A DNA stretch of 64,000 nucleotides. Source: CAZFLY01 sp964519995 (lineage in GTDB: Bacteria; Planctomycetota; Phycisphaerae; Sedimentisphaerales; Anaerobacaceae). The position numbers and the translations under genes are program-made. Each line of letters begins with the position of its first letter. Position 1 is the stretch's first letter. Of the stretch, positions 53,877 to 62,944 are shown in pieces. The notes under the pieces are model-generated. The model ran no database searches and had not been told where the DNA came from. It was given only the letters and a program-made list of their open reading frames with translations. Location of the stretch: contig CAZFLY010000003.1 in assembly GCA_964519995.1 (NCBI GenBank), positions 13,968 through 77,967 of the forward strand, given 5' to 3'.

Positions 53877-54615
53877 CTTAACAAAGGCAGGATCGCACTA
53901 TTTGTCTATACTCCATAGGAGCAAGAGACGAAAAAAGGTTATTAGCAGTGCACTGGGCATTTATGTAACATCACTTCTTCTGCTCTTTCCACAGCTCAGC
54001 TGTCGGTCTTATCGACCTTTTGAGCGCAGGCCTACCTCATATTATGTAAGCCCAAACAAGGATTTGTTGTCTGTCGGCAGGGTCGCTTTCGTTGAACTGG
54101 ACAATAACTCCGACTATCCGAGCATCTCCGCTGACATAACGGAGGCCCTTTTCATGGCACTACAAAAGAGACAGCTTTTTGGCTTAACCGTAATCAGCCA
54201 GGATAATCCCACATGGCGTAGCGTTCAATTGGCTCCAGACATAGGATACCGAGCACAAAATAACACAATCACCGGCCCTCCTACTAACACTTTTGAGGAG
54301 CTACTTGCCGTCCGTAAGGCACTGAAATGTAACGCCATATTGACGGGAACTGTCACCGAATATCACCCCTATCCCCATATGGTTATTGGTCTGCGTCTAA
54401 AACTGCTCGACCTTAGGGACGGCCAGCTTCTGTGGGCCCTTGAACAGGTCTGGGACACTGCCGACAAAAAGTTAGAGCATCAAATAAAAAGATATTTTGA
54501 ATCCGAGATGCGTTCAGGTTTCGCTCCTATGCGCGAACAGTTAGTCGTTGTTAGCTCGCTGAACTTCGTTAAATTCGTTGCCCATGAGGTTGCAGCGACT
54601 CTAAAGTCCAAGTAA
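53869..54615 (+). CDS. Putative lipoprotein with CsgG/FlgT-like fold
   Basis: A 248-residue protein started at the ATG overlapping the previous stop (ATGAATAG). A long basic N-terminus precedes a hydrophobic stretch and a lipobox at cysteine 45 (LFPQLSC). The mature domain (VGRVAFVELDNNSDYPSISA, ITEALFMALQKRQLFGLTVI, then AILTGTVTEYHPYPHMVIGL) has the alternation of CsgG-type periplasmic/outer-membrane assembly proteins and is also reminiscent of FlgT. With its coiled-coil partner it may form an outer-membrane disk of the motor. Homology is inferred from pattern only. Confidence 0.65.
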   Translation: MNSLTKAGSHYLSILHRSKRRKKVISSALGIYVTSLLLLFPQLSCRSYRPFERRPTSYYVSPNKDLLSVGRVAFVELDNNSDYPSISADITEALFMALQKRQLFGLTVISQDNPTWRSVQLAPDIGYRAQNNTITGPPTNTFEELLAVRKALKCNAILTGTVTEYHPYPHMVIGLRLKLLDLRDGQLLWALEQVWDTADKKLEHQIKRYFESEMRSGFAPMREQLVVVSSLNFVKFVAHEVAATLKSK

Positions 54616-54743
54616 TTGTACAGATTAACGGTAAAGCGAAGAAAACATTAACTTAAGGAACGAAAACTTAGAAAAACCTAAAGTTTTGCCGAGAATTTAC
54701 GAAAAGCCATAAAGGATAGGTATCTTTAAAGGATTGGCACATC

Positions 54744-55013
54744 ATGATAGATAATATAAATAACGACCAGGCCAAAGAAATCTTGGCACGATCATCCCTA
54801 AGACAGCCCTACAACTCTCAGGCGCCGTTAAGTGGTGGACCTGATGCCTCGCTTCAAATCGAATATGATGTCCTAATTAAGAACGCAATAAAAATCCCAC
54901 AGGACGACACCGAGGCTATCCATAATGCAAAAGAGCTTCTTCTATCCGGCAGACTTAATAGTATAGCAATTATTCAAGCTACCGCAGGGAACATAGCTGA
55001 TTACGGTATATGA
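54744..55013 (+). CDS. Small protein, possible FlgM-like anti-sigma factor
   Basis: An 89-residue protein with AAAGGA ten bases before the ATG. The N-terminal half is polar and probably flexible, and the C-terminal half is helical (DTEAIHNAKELLLSGRLNSI, then IQATAGNIADYGI). FlgM proteins are about this size, are disordered at the N-terminus and have C-terminal helices that bind FliA, encoded 2 kb upstream. The match is by size and pattern only, so the call is tentative. A 128-base gap before it holds no clear feature. Confidence 0.45.
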   Translation: MIDNINNDQAKEILARSSLRQPYNSQAPLSGGPDASLQIEYDVLIKNAIKIPQDDTEAIHNAKELLLSGRLNSIAIIQATAGNIADYGI

Positions 55014-55074
55014 AGATCGCTGGTCAAAGAGAACATGGTAGTAGGGCCGATTGTACACGATCCATAAGATGATC

Positions 55075-55086
55075 GGTGTTAACACC
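55075..55086. promoter_or_regulatory. Perfect 12-base palindrome before the HPP gene
   Basis: GGTGTTAACACC is a perfect palindrome 26 bases before the preferred start of the HPP-family gene. It is a plausible operator for a dimeric repressor. No other copy was noticed in the window. Confidence 0.4.
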
Positions 55087-55112
55087 TGATTGTCTTGGTG
55101 GAATTATCATGT

Positions 55113-55622
55113 ATGTCCGGCGAGGCTCCAGTGATTACACAGAACATGAAACTCGGCATTGATGCTTTGGTGGACCGAAAATTCAAGAAGCTGTGGAGGT
55201 ATTATCTTCTGCAGTGCGTTCTGGCTACTATTGTATTTGCGGTTCTCGTTCTGATTCTCGGAAAGGAAAAGGTCGTCCTGATTAGTGCAATGGGCGCTAC
55301 CTGCTTTATTGTATTTGCGCTGCCGACGACTACTTCAGCACAAACAAGAAACGTTATTGGTGGCCATCTTGTTGGTCTTATATGCGGAGCTATATTCTAC
55401 TTTATCGGTCTGCCTCAAATCATCACATATCCTTCCACAGTTGGGCTGGCCATATTCGTTATGGTTGTACTTGATGTCGAACATCCCCCCGCTGCCGGTA
55501 CAGCTTTAGCCGTTGTGGCAAATGAGGTTTCTTATGATGCTTTTATTACCATAATGATAAGTGCTGTTGTACTGTCCCAATGTCGCTATTATCTCAGGAG
55601 TATATTGAAGGACTTACTATAA
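55113..55622 (+). CDS. HPP-family integral membrane protein
   Basis: A 169-residue protein with four or five hydrophobic helices and the family motif HPPAAGTAL at about residue 126. Related plant and cyanobacterial HPP proteins have been implicated in nitrite transport, but most members are unstudied. I start at the ATG at 55113; in-frame TTG and GTG codons lie just upstream. It is not obviously linked to motility and marks the end of the flagellar region. Confidence 0.8.
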   Translation: MSGEAPVITQNMKLGIDALVDRKFKKLWRYYLLQCVLATIVFAVLVLILGKEKVVLISAMGATCFIVFALPTTTSAQTRNVIGGHLVGLICGAIFYFIGLPQIITYPSTVGLAIFVMVVLDVEHPPAAGTALAVVANEVSYDAFITIMISAVVLSQCRYYLRSILKDLL

Positions 55623-56165
55623 GCTATACCGCACAACAGCAAAACTCAGTACCGGCACCTTGTCAGACTATAGTCTCAAACATAACAATCAAGACTCAGT
55701 CCTGCAAGTTTCCGGCTGATATGTATCTTTGATATGTCAAACCGGTTTGGAAAGTCACAAAAATCACTTCTTTGTCTACGGCGCACATCAACAACGACAA
55801 CATCGTCAACACTGAAGGATTCGTCTTCAGCCCAATATAAAGACTCAAGCAAGTTCTCATCAGAGAGGAAAGTATATCTGGTTACTTCTAATAATGAATT
55901 TTTATTCATCCTGCTTCAACCCCCAGTTGTCATCATTGTATCAGGTCGGAGCATTAAAATCAAGCAAAATCCTTTCATCATGATCCGGAAACACCCTTAC
56001 ATTTACTACAAGAGATGATATTGTCTTTTGTATAGCAATATTATAGGTCAATAAGAAGATTTGTTCTGGAATCGGCTGGTATCAGAAAATAAAATGTTAT
56101 CAGCACGATCCTATTCTAAACATATTCGGGCTGTATACGAGTCCTACAGCGCACGGGCCATACGG
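55623..56165. other. Stretch without a supported gene
   Basis: About 540 AT-rich bases. Two small frames lie opposite each other: 77 codons on the minus strand (55676-55909, with DDVVVVDVRRR, weak GGGGG before its ATG) and 94 on the plus strand (55734-56018). Neither shows a known domain, and they cannot both be genes. The minus-strand frame is the more protein-like. No tRNA or terminator was recognised. Confidence 0.4.
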
Positions 56166-56366
56166 ATGAAGATCATTGTGAAGTGTCCAAAATGTGGCAA
56201 TAGATGGATTCTGGATAGCAACGCCGCGGACAGAAGAATCAGATGCCGAAAGTGTAACCGATTATTCAAAGTCCCTCAGCTTGATGAGCTGCCAAAGGCA
56301 GTCAAGGTTCTAAATAGTGCAAAAGGTCCCATCTATGTGGACCAGGAAGGTCATACCTACGGCTGA
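56166..56366 (+). CDS. Zinc-ribbon protein
   Basis: A 66-residue protein from the ATG at 56166. The pairs CPKC (residues 7-10) and CRKC (27-30) form a zinc-ribbon of the MJ0042 type. The tail (LPKAVKVLNSAKGPIYVDQE) looks like a small beta segment. Upstream in-frame codons add a less convincing N-terminus. Its end overlaps the end of the convergent gene by ten bases. Possible roles include nucleic acid or protein binding; nothing more can be said. Confidence 0.65.
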   Translation: MKIIVKCPKCGNRWILDSNAADRRIRCRKCNRLFKVPQLDELPKAVKVLNSAKGPIYVDQEGHTYG

Positions 56367-56773
56367 CTTTCCGCTGAAGAATCTCCGGGAAGCATCTCGT
56401 CAGGCGATTTGAGCGGAAGGTTCTGCCAAGTGGGCTCAGTCGGCTCGTCTACGCCTAAAGCCTTTTCGACTCTGGCCATCCTGCTACAAAGTTCTTTTAA
56501 TTTCTGTTCGATTCGGTCCAGCTTCTTGTCAATATCCTGAATATCATTTCCAAGCCCGAACAGACTCCTTTCGGTCAGGTTCATGTATCGTTCCATCAGG
56601 CGCTCGTAAGCATCAATCGCCCGAGCGGCATCGGTCTTGTATTCAGGTGCCGTTATTTCAGGTTCAATCCTGTAAGTTTTCTCTCCTCCATGGATCGATG
56701 ATGAGAACCACACCACGAACACGCACGCTATTAACAACCCGCCGATAGCTACAAGATTTCTATTCGTTTTCAT
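56357..56773 (-). CDS. Membrane-anchored coiled-coil protein
   Basis: A 138-residue protein from the ATG at 56773, which is well spaced from GGGAG. A transmembrane helix or signal (residues 5-27, LVAIGGLLIACVFVVWFSS) is followed by a coiled coil at about 75-110 (IQDIDKKLDRIEQKLKELCS). No known domain. It lies downstream of the efflux operon in the same direction and could be a periplasmic accessory, but the gap of 160 bases leaves this open. Confidence 0.6.
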   Translation of the reverse strand: MKTNRNLVAIGGLLIACVFVVWFSSSIHGGEKTYRIEPEITAPEYKTDAARAIDAYERLMERYMNLTERSLFGLGNDIQDIDKKLDRIEQKLKELCSRMARVEKALGVDEPTEPTWQNLPLKSPDEMLPGDSSAESQP

Positions 56774-56935
56774 TTCCATATCTCCCTTTTGAATATATCT
56801 GATACTCGAAACTCCCATTATTTATCGACAGATAATGGATGGACTATTACAGATTCGCAGAAAAAGCTGGAACTGCAAAGGATAAGAAAATTGTGATCGC
56901 CTCCGTGGTCTTCACAAAAATCCGGCTCTACTACC

Positions 56936-58576
56936 TTATTCGGTCTCAGGTACAATGGGCTCCCACCGCACCTTAGCAGAACCCAGTAATGTGCCAGTGG
57001 CATACGCAAGGTCAACGAGTGATATTTGATACTCTGCCAGTGCTTGTATCTCAGCACTTTGAGCATCGGCAAAACTGGCTTGTGCTTCAAGCACATCCGT
57101 AGACGTCACCAGTCCTAACTCGAATTGCCGCTTCTCCGCCTCGTATAACCTGCCATTAAGTATCGCTGTCTGTCTGCTCGCCAAAATCCTTTGCCAGTTC
57201 GCCTCGACCTGGTCGATTGCATTAAGCACCTCGAGTTCGATAAGTGCCTTCTGATTATCTTTATTCGCCAGTCTTTGCATCCGCTGATAAAAGGCTTGCT
57301 GAAGCCGACTATCCGCGCCTTGGTTTCCAAGCGGCACAAGAAGTTGCAGTCCGAACCGATGGCCCTCAAATGTACTGTCCCATAGCAGATCGTATGAATC
57401 CTGTCGGCTCGCACCCAGTCCGCTCACATTGTAGGTGTAATCCAGCGTCACTAACGGCAGCGCCTGATTGCGAAGATAATCAATATTGGCAATATCCTGA
57501 GCAAGCTGCAGCTCCAGCTCAAGCATCTCCTGTCTATTATCCACTGCCGCTGTGACAAGCTGTTTTTTACCCAATTCATAGCGCACCGGATCCGGCTGTG
57601 TCAGAGGTACGAGCACCGTTGCACTTTGCATATCCACCCCCGCCATGTTGATGACGTGTTTTAATTCACGCTGTCTATCTCGTAGATTATTTTCAGCCAC
57701 GATTATCGCCTCAAGCTGTCGTGCCACACCCGCTTCTGCCCGCAGAACCTCAACGGGAGCCCGTTCGCCAAGCTCTACGAAACGCTTTGCCTGCTCAAGC
57801 TGCGCCTGCGCCAGCTCATATTGCTGCTGGCGCACCTCCAACTCACGCCTTGCCGCGTAAAACCGCCAGTACACTCTATCCATCGCCGCAATTACTCGTA
57901 TTACCTCCAACTTCGTTCTTGCGTCGGTTATCTGCCGCTCAGACTGTGCCAAATAGATCGAGTACATGTTCGCTCGCCTGCCGGCATTACGCAACAAAGG
58001 TTGACTGATAGAAAGCGATGCCGTCGATCCATAATATGGATTAAACAGCGTACCTTCAGCGTCGGTCTTGGTTCTCGTATCGCCAATATCGAAGGTCAAA
58101 GTTCCTCCCGTTCGCAGAGGCATCTCAACTCCGACATCGGCTCGCGTTGTGTCCATGCGAGAACCGGCGATCTGATCATAAAACCCCACTGATGGAGAAT
58201 TCACCTTATTGTAAGAGACATTCGTAAAAAACGACGACTCAAACTTTGCCTCTTCTTCACTGACTTTCTCGGCAGCAATCGCAGGATTGATTAGCTGCGC
58301 CTTTAGCTCAAGATTATTCTCAAGCGCCATGGCTCGATACTGCTCTAAAGTAAGCTCGATCTCTGAAGGCGGCGTCTCTTTTACTTCTGACGGTTCTTCC
58401 ATTTCAACCTTTGCCTTTTTTAGTTCAAGTAGTTCTATCGTCTGCAACTTTTCGGGCGCAATTTGAACCGCACCCAAGTCACCATAACCTGAAAACAAGG
58501 GGCATCCTGCTATAAAGAACAGTCCACACACACTCAAAATTATCAAATACCATTTCACAATAACTTGCCTACTCAT
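56936..58576 (-). CDS. TolC-family outer-membrane efflux lipoprotein
   Basis: A 546-residue protein from the ATG at 58576, which overlaps the permease stop (ATGAGTAG). A lipoprotein signal ends at cysteine 25 (LFFIAGC). Two TolC/OEP repeats follow with long helices (ELAQAQLEQAKRFVELGERA, QANWQRILA-type EANWQRILASRQTAI). It would form the outer-membrane duct for the adjacent MacAB-like pump. An acidic linker (about 45-85) precedes the first repeat and is not typical of TolC. Confidence 0.88.
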   Translation of the reverse strand: MSRQVIVKWYLIILSVCGLFFIAGCPLFSGYGDLGAVQIAPEKLQTIELLELKKAKVEMEEPSEVKETPPSEIELTLEQYRAMALENNLELKAQLINPAIAAEKVSEEEAKFESSFFTNVSYNKVNSPSVGFYDQIAGSRMDTTRADVGVEMPLRTGGTLTFDIGDTRTKTDAEGTLFNPYYGSTASLSISQPLLRNAGRRANMYSIYLAQSERQITDARTKLEVIRVIAAMDRVYWRFYAARRELEVRQQQYELAQAQLEQAKRFVELGERAPVEVLRAEAGVARQLEAIIVAENNLRDRQRELKHVINMAGVDMQSATVLVPLTQPDPVRYELGKKQLVTAAVDNRQEMLELELQLAQDIANIDYLRNQALPLVTLDYTYNVSGLGASRQDSYDLLWDSTFEGHRFGLQLLVPLGNQGADSRLQQAFYQRMQRLANKDNQKALIELEVLNAIDQVEANWQRILASRQTAILNGRLYEAEKRQFELGLVTSTDVLEAQASFADAQSAEIQALAEYQISLVDLAYATGTLLGSAKVRWEPIVPETE

Positions 58577-59834
58577 GTCTAAGTGCCTCAATCGGATCAA
58601 GTCTTGCGGCCTTGATTGCAGGGAACATCCCAAAAAAGATGCCGACTGAACCTGCAAAGCCAAATGAAAGACCTATTGCCCAGGAGGGAATATACGCCAT
58701 CCCCATCTCGACTTTCGGTATATTCGCTATCGCCATTGTCAGAAGCTGTCCAAATCCAATCCCAACCAGCCCACCAAAAAAACACAGCACCAGCGACTCA
58801 ATTAAAAATTGTGTCAATATCGCTGATTTCCTCGCTCCCACTGCCTTACGCAGCCCAATTTCTCTGGTTCTTTCTGAGACTGATACAAGCATGATATTCA
58901 TGATACCCACGCCACCTACGAGCAAAGACACGCCGACAATTCCTCCCGCAACGAGCGTCACTACCATGGCGATCTTGTTAAATGTCTCGAGCGCACTTTT
59001 AAGCGATTCGACTCTAAATGTGTCAGGTTCACCTGGTATTACGTTTCGTGTTCTGCGCAGGAAGAACCTTATCTCCGCCTCCGCCTCTTCCGTGACTTCC
59101 GCAGATTGACTGGAAGCAAAAACCCACATCCAAGGCTCCCCAAGTTTATAAAGTGTCTTAAATGGAATAAAAATATCATACGATTCCTCGCTGCTTTCGC
59201 CGAATCCCATCTCAGGTCGGCGCTCAATCACTCCAACAATGCGAAATGAATGATACCCGATTCGAATTATCTGTCCGATACAGTCCTTATCCAGATGTAG
59301 TTTGTTTTGCAGCTTTGGATCAACTAAACATACCTGACGAACCTGCATATCATCGATGACAGAGAAAGTGCGACCGAGTGCCACAGGCCGATTCTCAATC
59401 TTGTGGTACTCCGGCTCAATTCCGGAAATCTGAACATTGTCTACTGACTGCTCCCCTGCTCGAACTGTGTGTCTGCCGATCGAGCCATTCCTGCTGAATC
59501 TCGCCACCGAGGGACAATGCTCAAGCATCCTATCAAACTGCTCCGGCAAAAACCGTATCTGCCACCAGGACGAGTGTCTGAGTGGGCCGGTATCCGGCCG
59601 CCGTGGAGAAACGAATATTGTATTAGTGCCAAACGTTTCTACCTGTGTCAGAATCTTTGCCTTCAAGCCTGTCAGAGCAGCAATCACCGCTGTCACCGAG
59701 GCGACGCCGATTACAATTCCAATTGTGGTTAAGATTGACCTGGTTTTGTTTGCCCATATCTGTCCCAGAGCAAGATAAATGCTCTGATAAAAGAGACGCA
59801 AAAAGGCCAGTGGTAACTGTAAAAGGATTTTCAT
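58569..59834 (-). CDS. MacB/FtsX-type ABC transporter permease
   Basis: A 421-residue permease with an N-terminal helix (about residues 28-50, TRSILTTIGIVIGVASVTAV), a large periplasmic MacB_PCD domain and three C-terminal helices of the FtsX domain, including MNIMLVSVSERTREIGLRKA. MacB-type pumps use mechanotransmission to drive export from the periplasm via TolC. It starts four bases after the ATPase gene and overlaps the TolC-like gene. Confidence 0.92.
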   Translation of the reverse strand: MKILLQLPLAFLRLFYQSIYLALGQIWANKTRSILTTIGIVIGVASVTAVIAALTGLKAKILTQVETFGTNTIFVSPRRPDTGPLRHSSWWQIRFLPEQFDRMLEHCPSVARFSRNGSIGRHTVRAGEQSVDNVQISGIEPEYHKIENRPVALGRTFSVIDDMQVRQVCLVDPKLQNKLHLDKDCIGQIIRIGYHSFRIVGVIERRPEMGFGESSEESYDIFIPFKTLYKLGEPWMWVFASSQSAEVTEEAEAEIRFFLRRTRNVIPGEPDTFRVESLKSALETFNKIAMVVTLVAGGIVGVSLLVGGVGIMNIMLVSVSERTREIGLRKAVGARKSAILTQFLIESLVLCFFGGLVGIGFGQLLTMAIANIPKVEMGMAYIPSWAIGLSFGFAGSVGIFFGMFPAIKAARLDPIEALRHE

Positions 59835-59838
59835 ATAG

Positions 59839-60588
59839 CTATTTCCAACCTACATCAGGGAAACTCGCCCTACCAGCCTGATCTTGCTCACGCGGCAAGT
59901 CACTGCTTATTTTCCCATCCATCATGCGGATGATCCTCTTGGCGTGACAGGCCACGGATTCTTCATGTGTCACTAAGATGATTGTTTGGCCCTCACGATG
60001 AAGCTGGTCACACAATTCAAGAATCCCTTCGCTGGTTTTACTGTCCAGATTGCCCGTGGGCTCATCAGCCAACAGGATACTCGGATTGCACACAAGCGCA
60101 CGCGCTACTGCCACGCGTTGTTTCTCGCCACCGGATAGTTGGTTCGGCTTGTGTTTTATCCTATCCCCAAGCCCCACCTTCTCGAGCATCCGCTTGGCTC
60201 GCTTATGTCTCGACCACCACCCATCGCGAGAATAAATCAAAGGCATCTCAACGTTATTCAACGCGCTGTGTTGTCCAAGCAACTCGAACGATTGGAACAC
60301 AAATCCTATTCGTTCGTTTCTGACACGTGCCAATGCTGCGTCACTCATGCCGGTTGTGTCCTCACCATCCAGTTCATACCGGCCTGAGGTAGCCCTATCG
60401 AGGCAGCCAAGGACATTCATTAACGTACTCTTGCCCGAGCCGGATGGTCCCATCACAGCGACATATTCATTCTCACGCAACTCAAGGTCCACACCATCCA
60501 GCGCGTGTATGCGTTCGACGCCCACTTTGTAAATGCGCTTAACAGTCTCAAGGTAAATTATCAGCTTATCAGACATTGTTGATGTCAT
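59839..60588 (-). CDS. MacB/LolD-type ABC transporter ATP-binding protein
   Basis: A 249-residue ATPase with Walker A (GPSGSGKS), Q-loop ([10 protein letters not shown]), signature [15 protein letters not shown], Walker B (ILLADEP) and a switch histidine (LVTHEE). It is of the short, stand-alone type that pairs with a separate FtsX-like permease, encoded next. The ATG at 60588 has AGGA about five bases upstream and overlaps the end of the membrane fusion protein gene by 20 bases. Confidence 0.95.
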   Translation of the reverse strand: MTSTMSDKLIIYLETVKRIYKVGVERIHALDGVDLELRENEYVAVMGPSGSGKSTLMNVLGCLDRATSGRYELDGEDTTGMSDAALARVRNERIGFVFQSFELLGQHSALNNVEMPLIYSRDGWWSRHKRAKRMLEKVGLGDRIKHKPNQLSGGEKQRVAVARALVCNPSILLADEPTGNLDSKTSEGILELCDQLHREGQTIILVTHEESVACHAKRIIRMMDGKISSDLPREQDQAGRASFPDVGWK

Positions 60589-61969
60589 TCACTTCCTGAG
60601 TCTCGGATTTGGCCTCATCAGCCTTGTCCTTCTTCGCCTCGCGTTCGTCGAGCACCTTCTGATCATGCTTCAGTTTCTCTAACACCTTGTAAGGCCCAAC
60701 GATAATTTTGTCCTCTTCCTTGATCCCCGATTTGATGATCGTGTGCGTTAGATCACTCTGCCCAATCTTAACAGGCGTTACTATCGCCTTCCCGTCAATG
60801 CAGTGGTAAACCACCGTTGCATACGTTTTTGTAGCATCTACCTCGGGATTGTTCTCTCGAATCTCCAAAGGCAGACCATCGACTTCTGTAGCCATCACTG
60901 CCTGACTCGGCAGCTTGAGAACGTCTGTGTGTTTGCGGGTCTCAATATCCACGTGCGCCGTCAATCCCGAATGCAATCTTTCCTCTGTGTTCTCAATTAA
61001 AATCTCGGTCTTAAAGTATTTCGTCTGCGTGCGCGACATATCGTGCGACAGCGCTATAGAATGCACCATTCCTGCAAATTCGCGGTCCGGATAGGCGTCG
61101 ATATGTACTGTTGCTTTTTGCCCCACCTTTAGTTTGCCCACATCTGCCTCATCAACCTGCGCCACAACCAGCATCTGTGACAAATCCCCCACCTCCATAA
61201 TTACAGTACCCGGATTGTTCATCGTTCCGGTCATGACCATCTCGCCCACCTCCGCATTTATCCGCGTAATAACACCGTCGATGGGTGATCTTATGGTCGT
61301 GTAACTAAGAGCCTCTTCTGCCTGATCTATCCTTGCATCAGCTGCCTCAAGATTATGCTGTAATACCTGCAGGTTCAGTTCTGCTGCATTCAGCGTATGC
61401 TTGGATGACTCATACTGCGCCTTTAGCTCATCAACCTTCAGTTTACTCTGATCGAACGTTGCCTGGCTGATATCCTGCGATTCGTGCAATCCTCGCTGGC
61501 GCTCGAGGTCTCGCTCAGCTTGTTTGAGAGAAGCCGCAAGACCGACAAGGCTTGCCCTCTGACCCGCAATCTTGGCCTTTTCAACCTCTATCTGCGCCGC
61601 TTGAGCAGCTCGACTTGCCTGGGCACTAAGCAACTGACTTTCCAAATCCTTCGAGTCCAGTCGAACCAGCAGCGATGCCGGCACAGGCGGAACCGCATTC
61701 GGATTGCCATTTGTCACTCTCTGCCCTTCCTTAAAAGGCAACTCTTCAACTCGCGCAGAGGCCTTTGCGCTTATCTCGACCTTGGCCCTGGGCTCGATCT
61801 CTCCCGGAGCACTAACAAACTCGATTAGCTCACCTTGTTGGACCTCCTCGATACGAACTTCCAGAGCCTTATGGGAAGCGCCAGTTTTCTTGCGGACCAA
61901 TAATCCACCGATAGAAACAACAACCAAAGTGACCACAACCGAAATGACGACAACACGTAGCTTCTTCAC
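60569..61969 (-). CDS. HlyD/MacA-type periplasmic adaptor protein
   Basis: A 466-residue membrane fusion protein from a GTG at 61969 with AAAGG eight bases upstream. An N-terminal anchor helix (residues 5-24) is followed by a barrel-sandwich half (VSAPGEIEPRAKVEISAKAS), a long alpha-hairpin (about 120-215) and the second half with TTIRSPIDGVITRINAEVGE. The C-terminus is charged. It bridges the MacB-like permease and the TolC-like duct. The substrate is unknown; lipids, peptides or antibiotics are possible in this family. Confidence 0.9.
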   Translation of the reverse strand: MKKLRVVVISVVVTLVVVSIGGLLVRKKTGASHKALEVRIEEVQQGELIEFVSAPGEIEPRAKVEISAKASARVEELPFKEGQRVTNGNPNAVPPVPASLLVRLDSKDLESQLLSAQASRAAQAAQIEVEKAKIAGQRASLVGLAASLKQAERDLERQRGLHESQDISQATFDQSKLKVDELKAQYESSKHTLNAAELNLQVLQHNLEAADARIDQAEEALSYTTIRSPIDGVITRINAEVGEMVMTGTMNNPGTVIMEVGDLSQMLVVAQVDEADVGKLKVGQKATVHIDAYPDREFAGMVHSIALSHDMSRTQTKYFKTEILIENTEERLHSGLTAHVDIETRKHTDVLKLPSQAVMATEVDGLPLEIRENNPEVDATKTYATVVYHCIDGKAIVTPVKIGQSDLTHTIIKSGIKEEDKIIVGPYKVLEKLKHDQKVLDEREAKKDKADEAKSETQEVNDINNV

Positions 61970-62303
61970 ACTAAAACCTTTCTTAGTCAGAGAACAACAC
62001 TCTAATAATAAACACGGATTATTCATTATACATATATGCGCGATGTTCCACAACCACTTACACACTCCCTGAAGTGATAATGCCGCGTACCTACATATCA
62101 CCTTCAGAGACAGGTGCAGAGTTACAGCCTTTGCCAGCCCAGCGTGGACAGAGCTAAGTCATGACCAAGCTCAGCAAAAACATATTCATTTGCCATTTTT
62201 GCCACGGATAACGCTCTATAAGTTTCAAGATTTCTTACAGGACCTTATTATATGGAGTGTAAATGACCTGGTGACAAAGACCAGAGAGGCACCGAAACCG
62301 TTG
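61970..62303. other. Non-coding stretch upstream of the efflux operon
   Basis: About 330 bases between the adaptor gene start and the end of the cysteine-rich membrane protein gene. It should hold the efflux operon promoter. A GG-N10-GC match exists on the minus strand near 62120-62136 (GGCTGTAACTCTGC), but it lacks the conserved CAC and is not convincing as a sigma-54 site. Nothing else was recognised. Confidence 0.4.
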
Positions 62304-62900
62304 TCAAGTTGATTGACTCTTCGTGCTATAGCCGGTTTGTTTACTTGCAGGTCCGCGTTTGTGAGCCATCCAGGGACATGTTTCTCGCTGCGGGCACTTG
62401 GCACAGCCGTGCCTGGTTGAAAACAACGGCAAAATTACAAAACCATCAACTGCGAATACGCCGATTAGAATAACAAGCAGCCACGAAAACTCACTTATCA
62501 AAACAGGCACCGCAACCAAAATGGGAATGAACCACAATGGCACAATTACAGGAATGTGCTTTTTGAACTTCTCGCTAAAGCAGTCAATACCCTTATACTC
62601 TCGCAGATATGCTGCGATTTTCCCATAGCCACAGGGACATGACCTCTTCCCCCAGTACCTGCAATAGGGACATATAAAAAGTATTATCCAAAGTGTCCCC
62701 ATAACACCGTAAACGAGATAGACGATGGCACTGATCCAACTTAGTACCGCTGGGCTAAGAGCTGTGAGCAGAACGACCGCCCCCAACAGAATCATTCCCA
62801 CGTATGGGATATTGTTGGCCAGTGTCTGAAAATATGAATACTGACGAAGTGGCTGCTCGGCAACTGAACCACTGTTTTTATCATCAGTTTTCTGCTGCAT
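62304..62900 (-). CDS. Cysteine-rich four-helix membrane protein
   Basis: A 198-residue protein with four hydrophobic helices (about 33-50, 52-78, 116-134, 138-160). Cysteines cluster in two places: C77, C80, C88 and C90 (CPYCRYWGKRSCPCG) and C166, C169 and C175 (CAKCPQRETCPW), with C107 alone. Both clusters could bind metal or iron-sulfur groups on one membrane face. I do not recognise a named family. Confidence 0.7.
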   Translation of the reverse strand: MQQKTDDKNSGSVAEQPLRQYSYFQTLANNIPYVGMILLGAVVLLTALSPAVLSWISAIVYLVYGVMGTLWIILFICPYCRYWGKRSCPCGYGKIAAYLREYKGIDCFSEKFKKHIPVIVPLWFIPILVAVPVLISEFSWLLVILIGVFAVDGFVILPLFSTRHGCAKCPQRETCPWMAHKRGPASKQTGYSTKSQST

Positions 62901-62944
62901 TTATCCTCGCTAACTCGTTCGGGTGAAAATCGCCATTGGCGGTG

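Noticed and set aside
54616..54743. Hairpin-like AT-rich sequence as terminator of the flagellar operon
   Set aside because: CTTAG and CTAAAG segments can pair weakly around 54665-54690, but the stem is imperfect and the T-run is short, so I do not list it as a terminator.
55734..56018. 94-codon plus-strand frame after the HPP gene
   Set aside because: Low-complexity serine/threonine stretch, no domain and an opposing frame on the other strand. It is treated as unsupported.
62120..62136. GG-N10-GC match on the minus strand before the efflux operon
   Set aside because: Spacing fits sigma-54, but the conserved CAC after GG is absent and the genes are not flagellar. Chance is likely.
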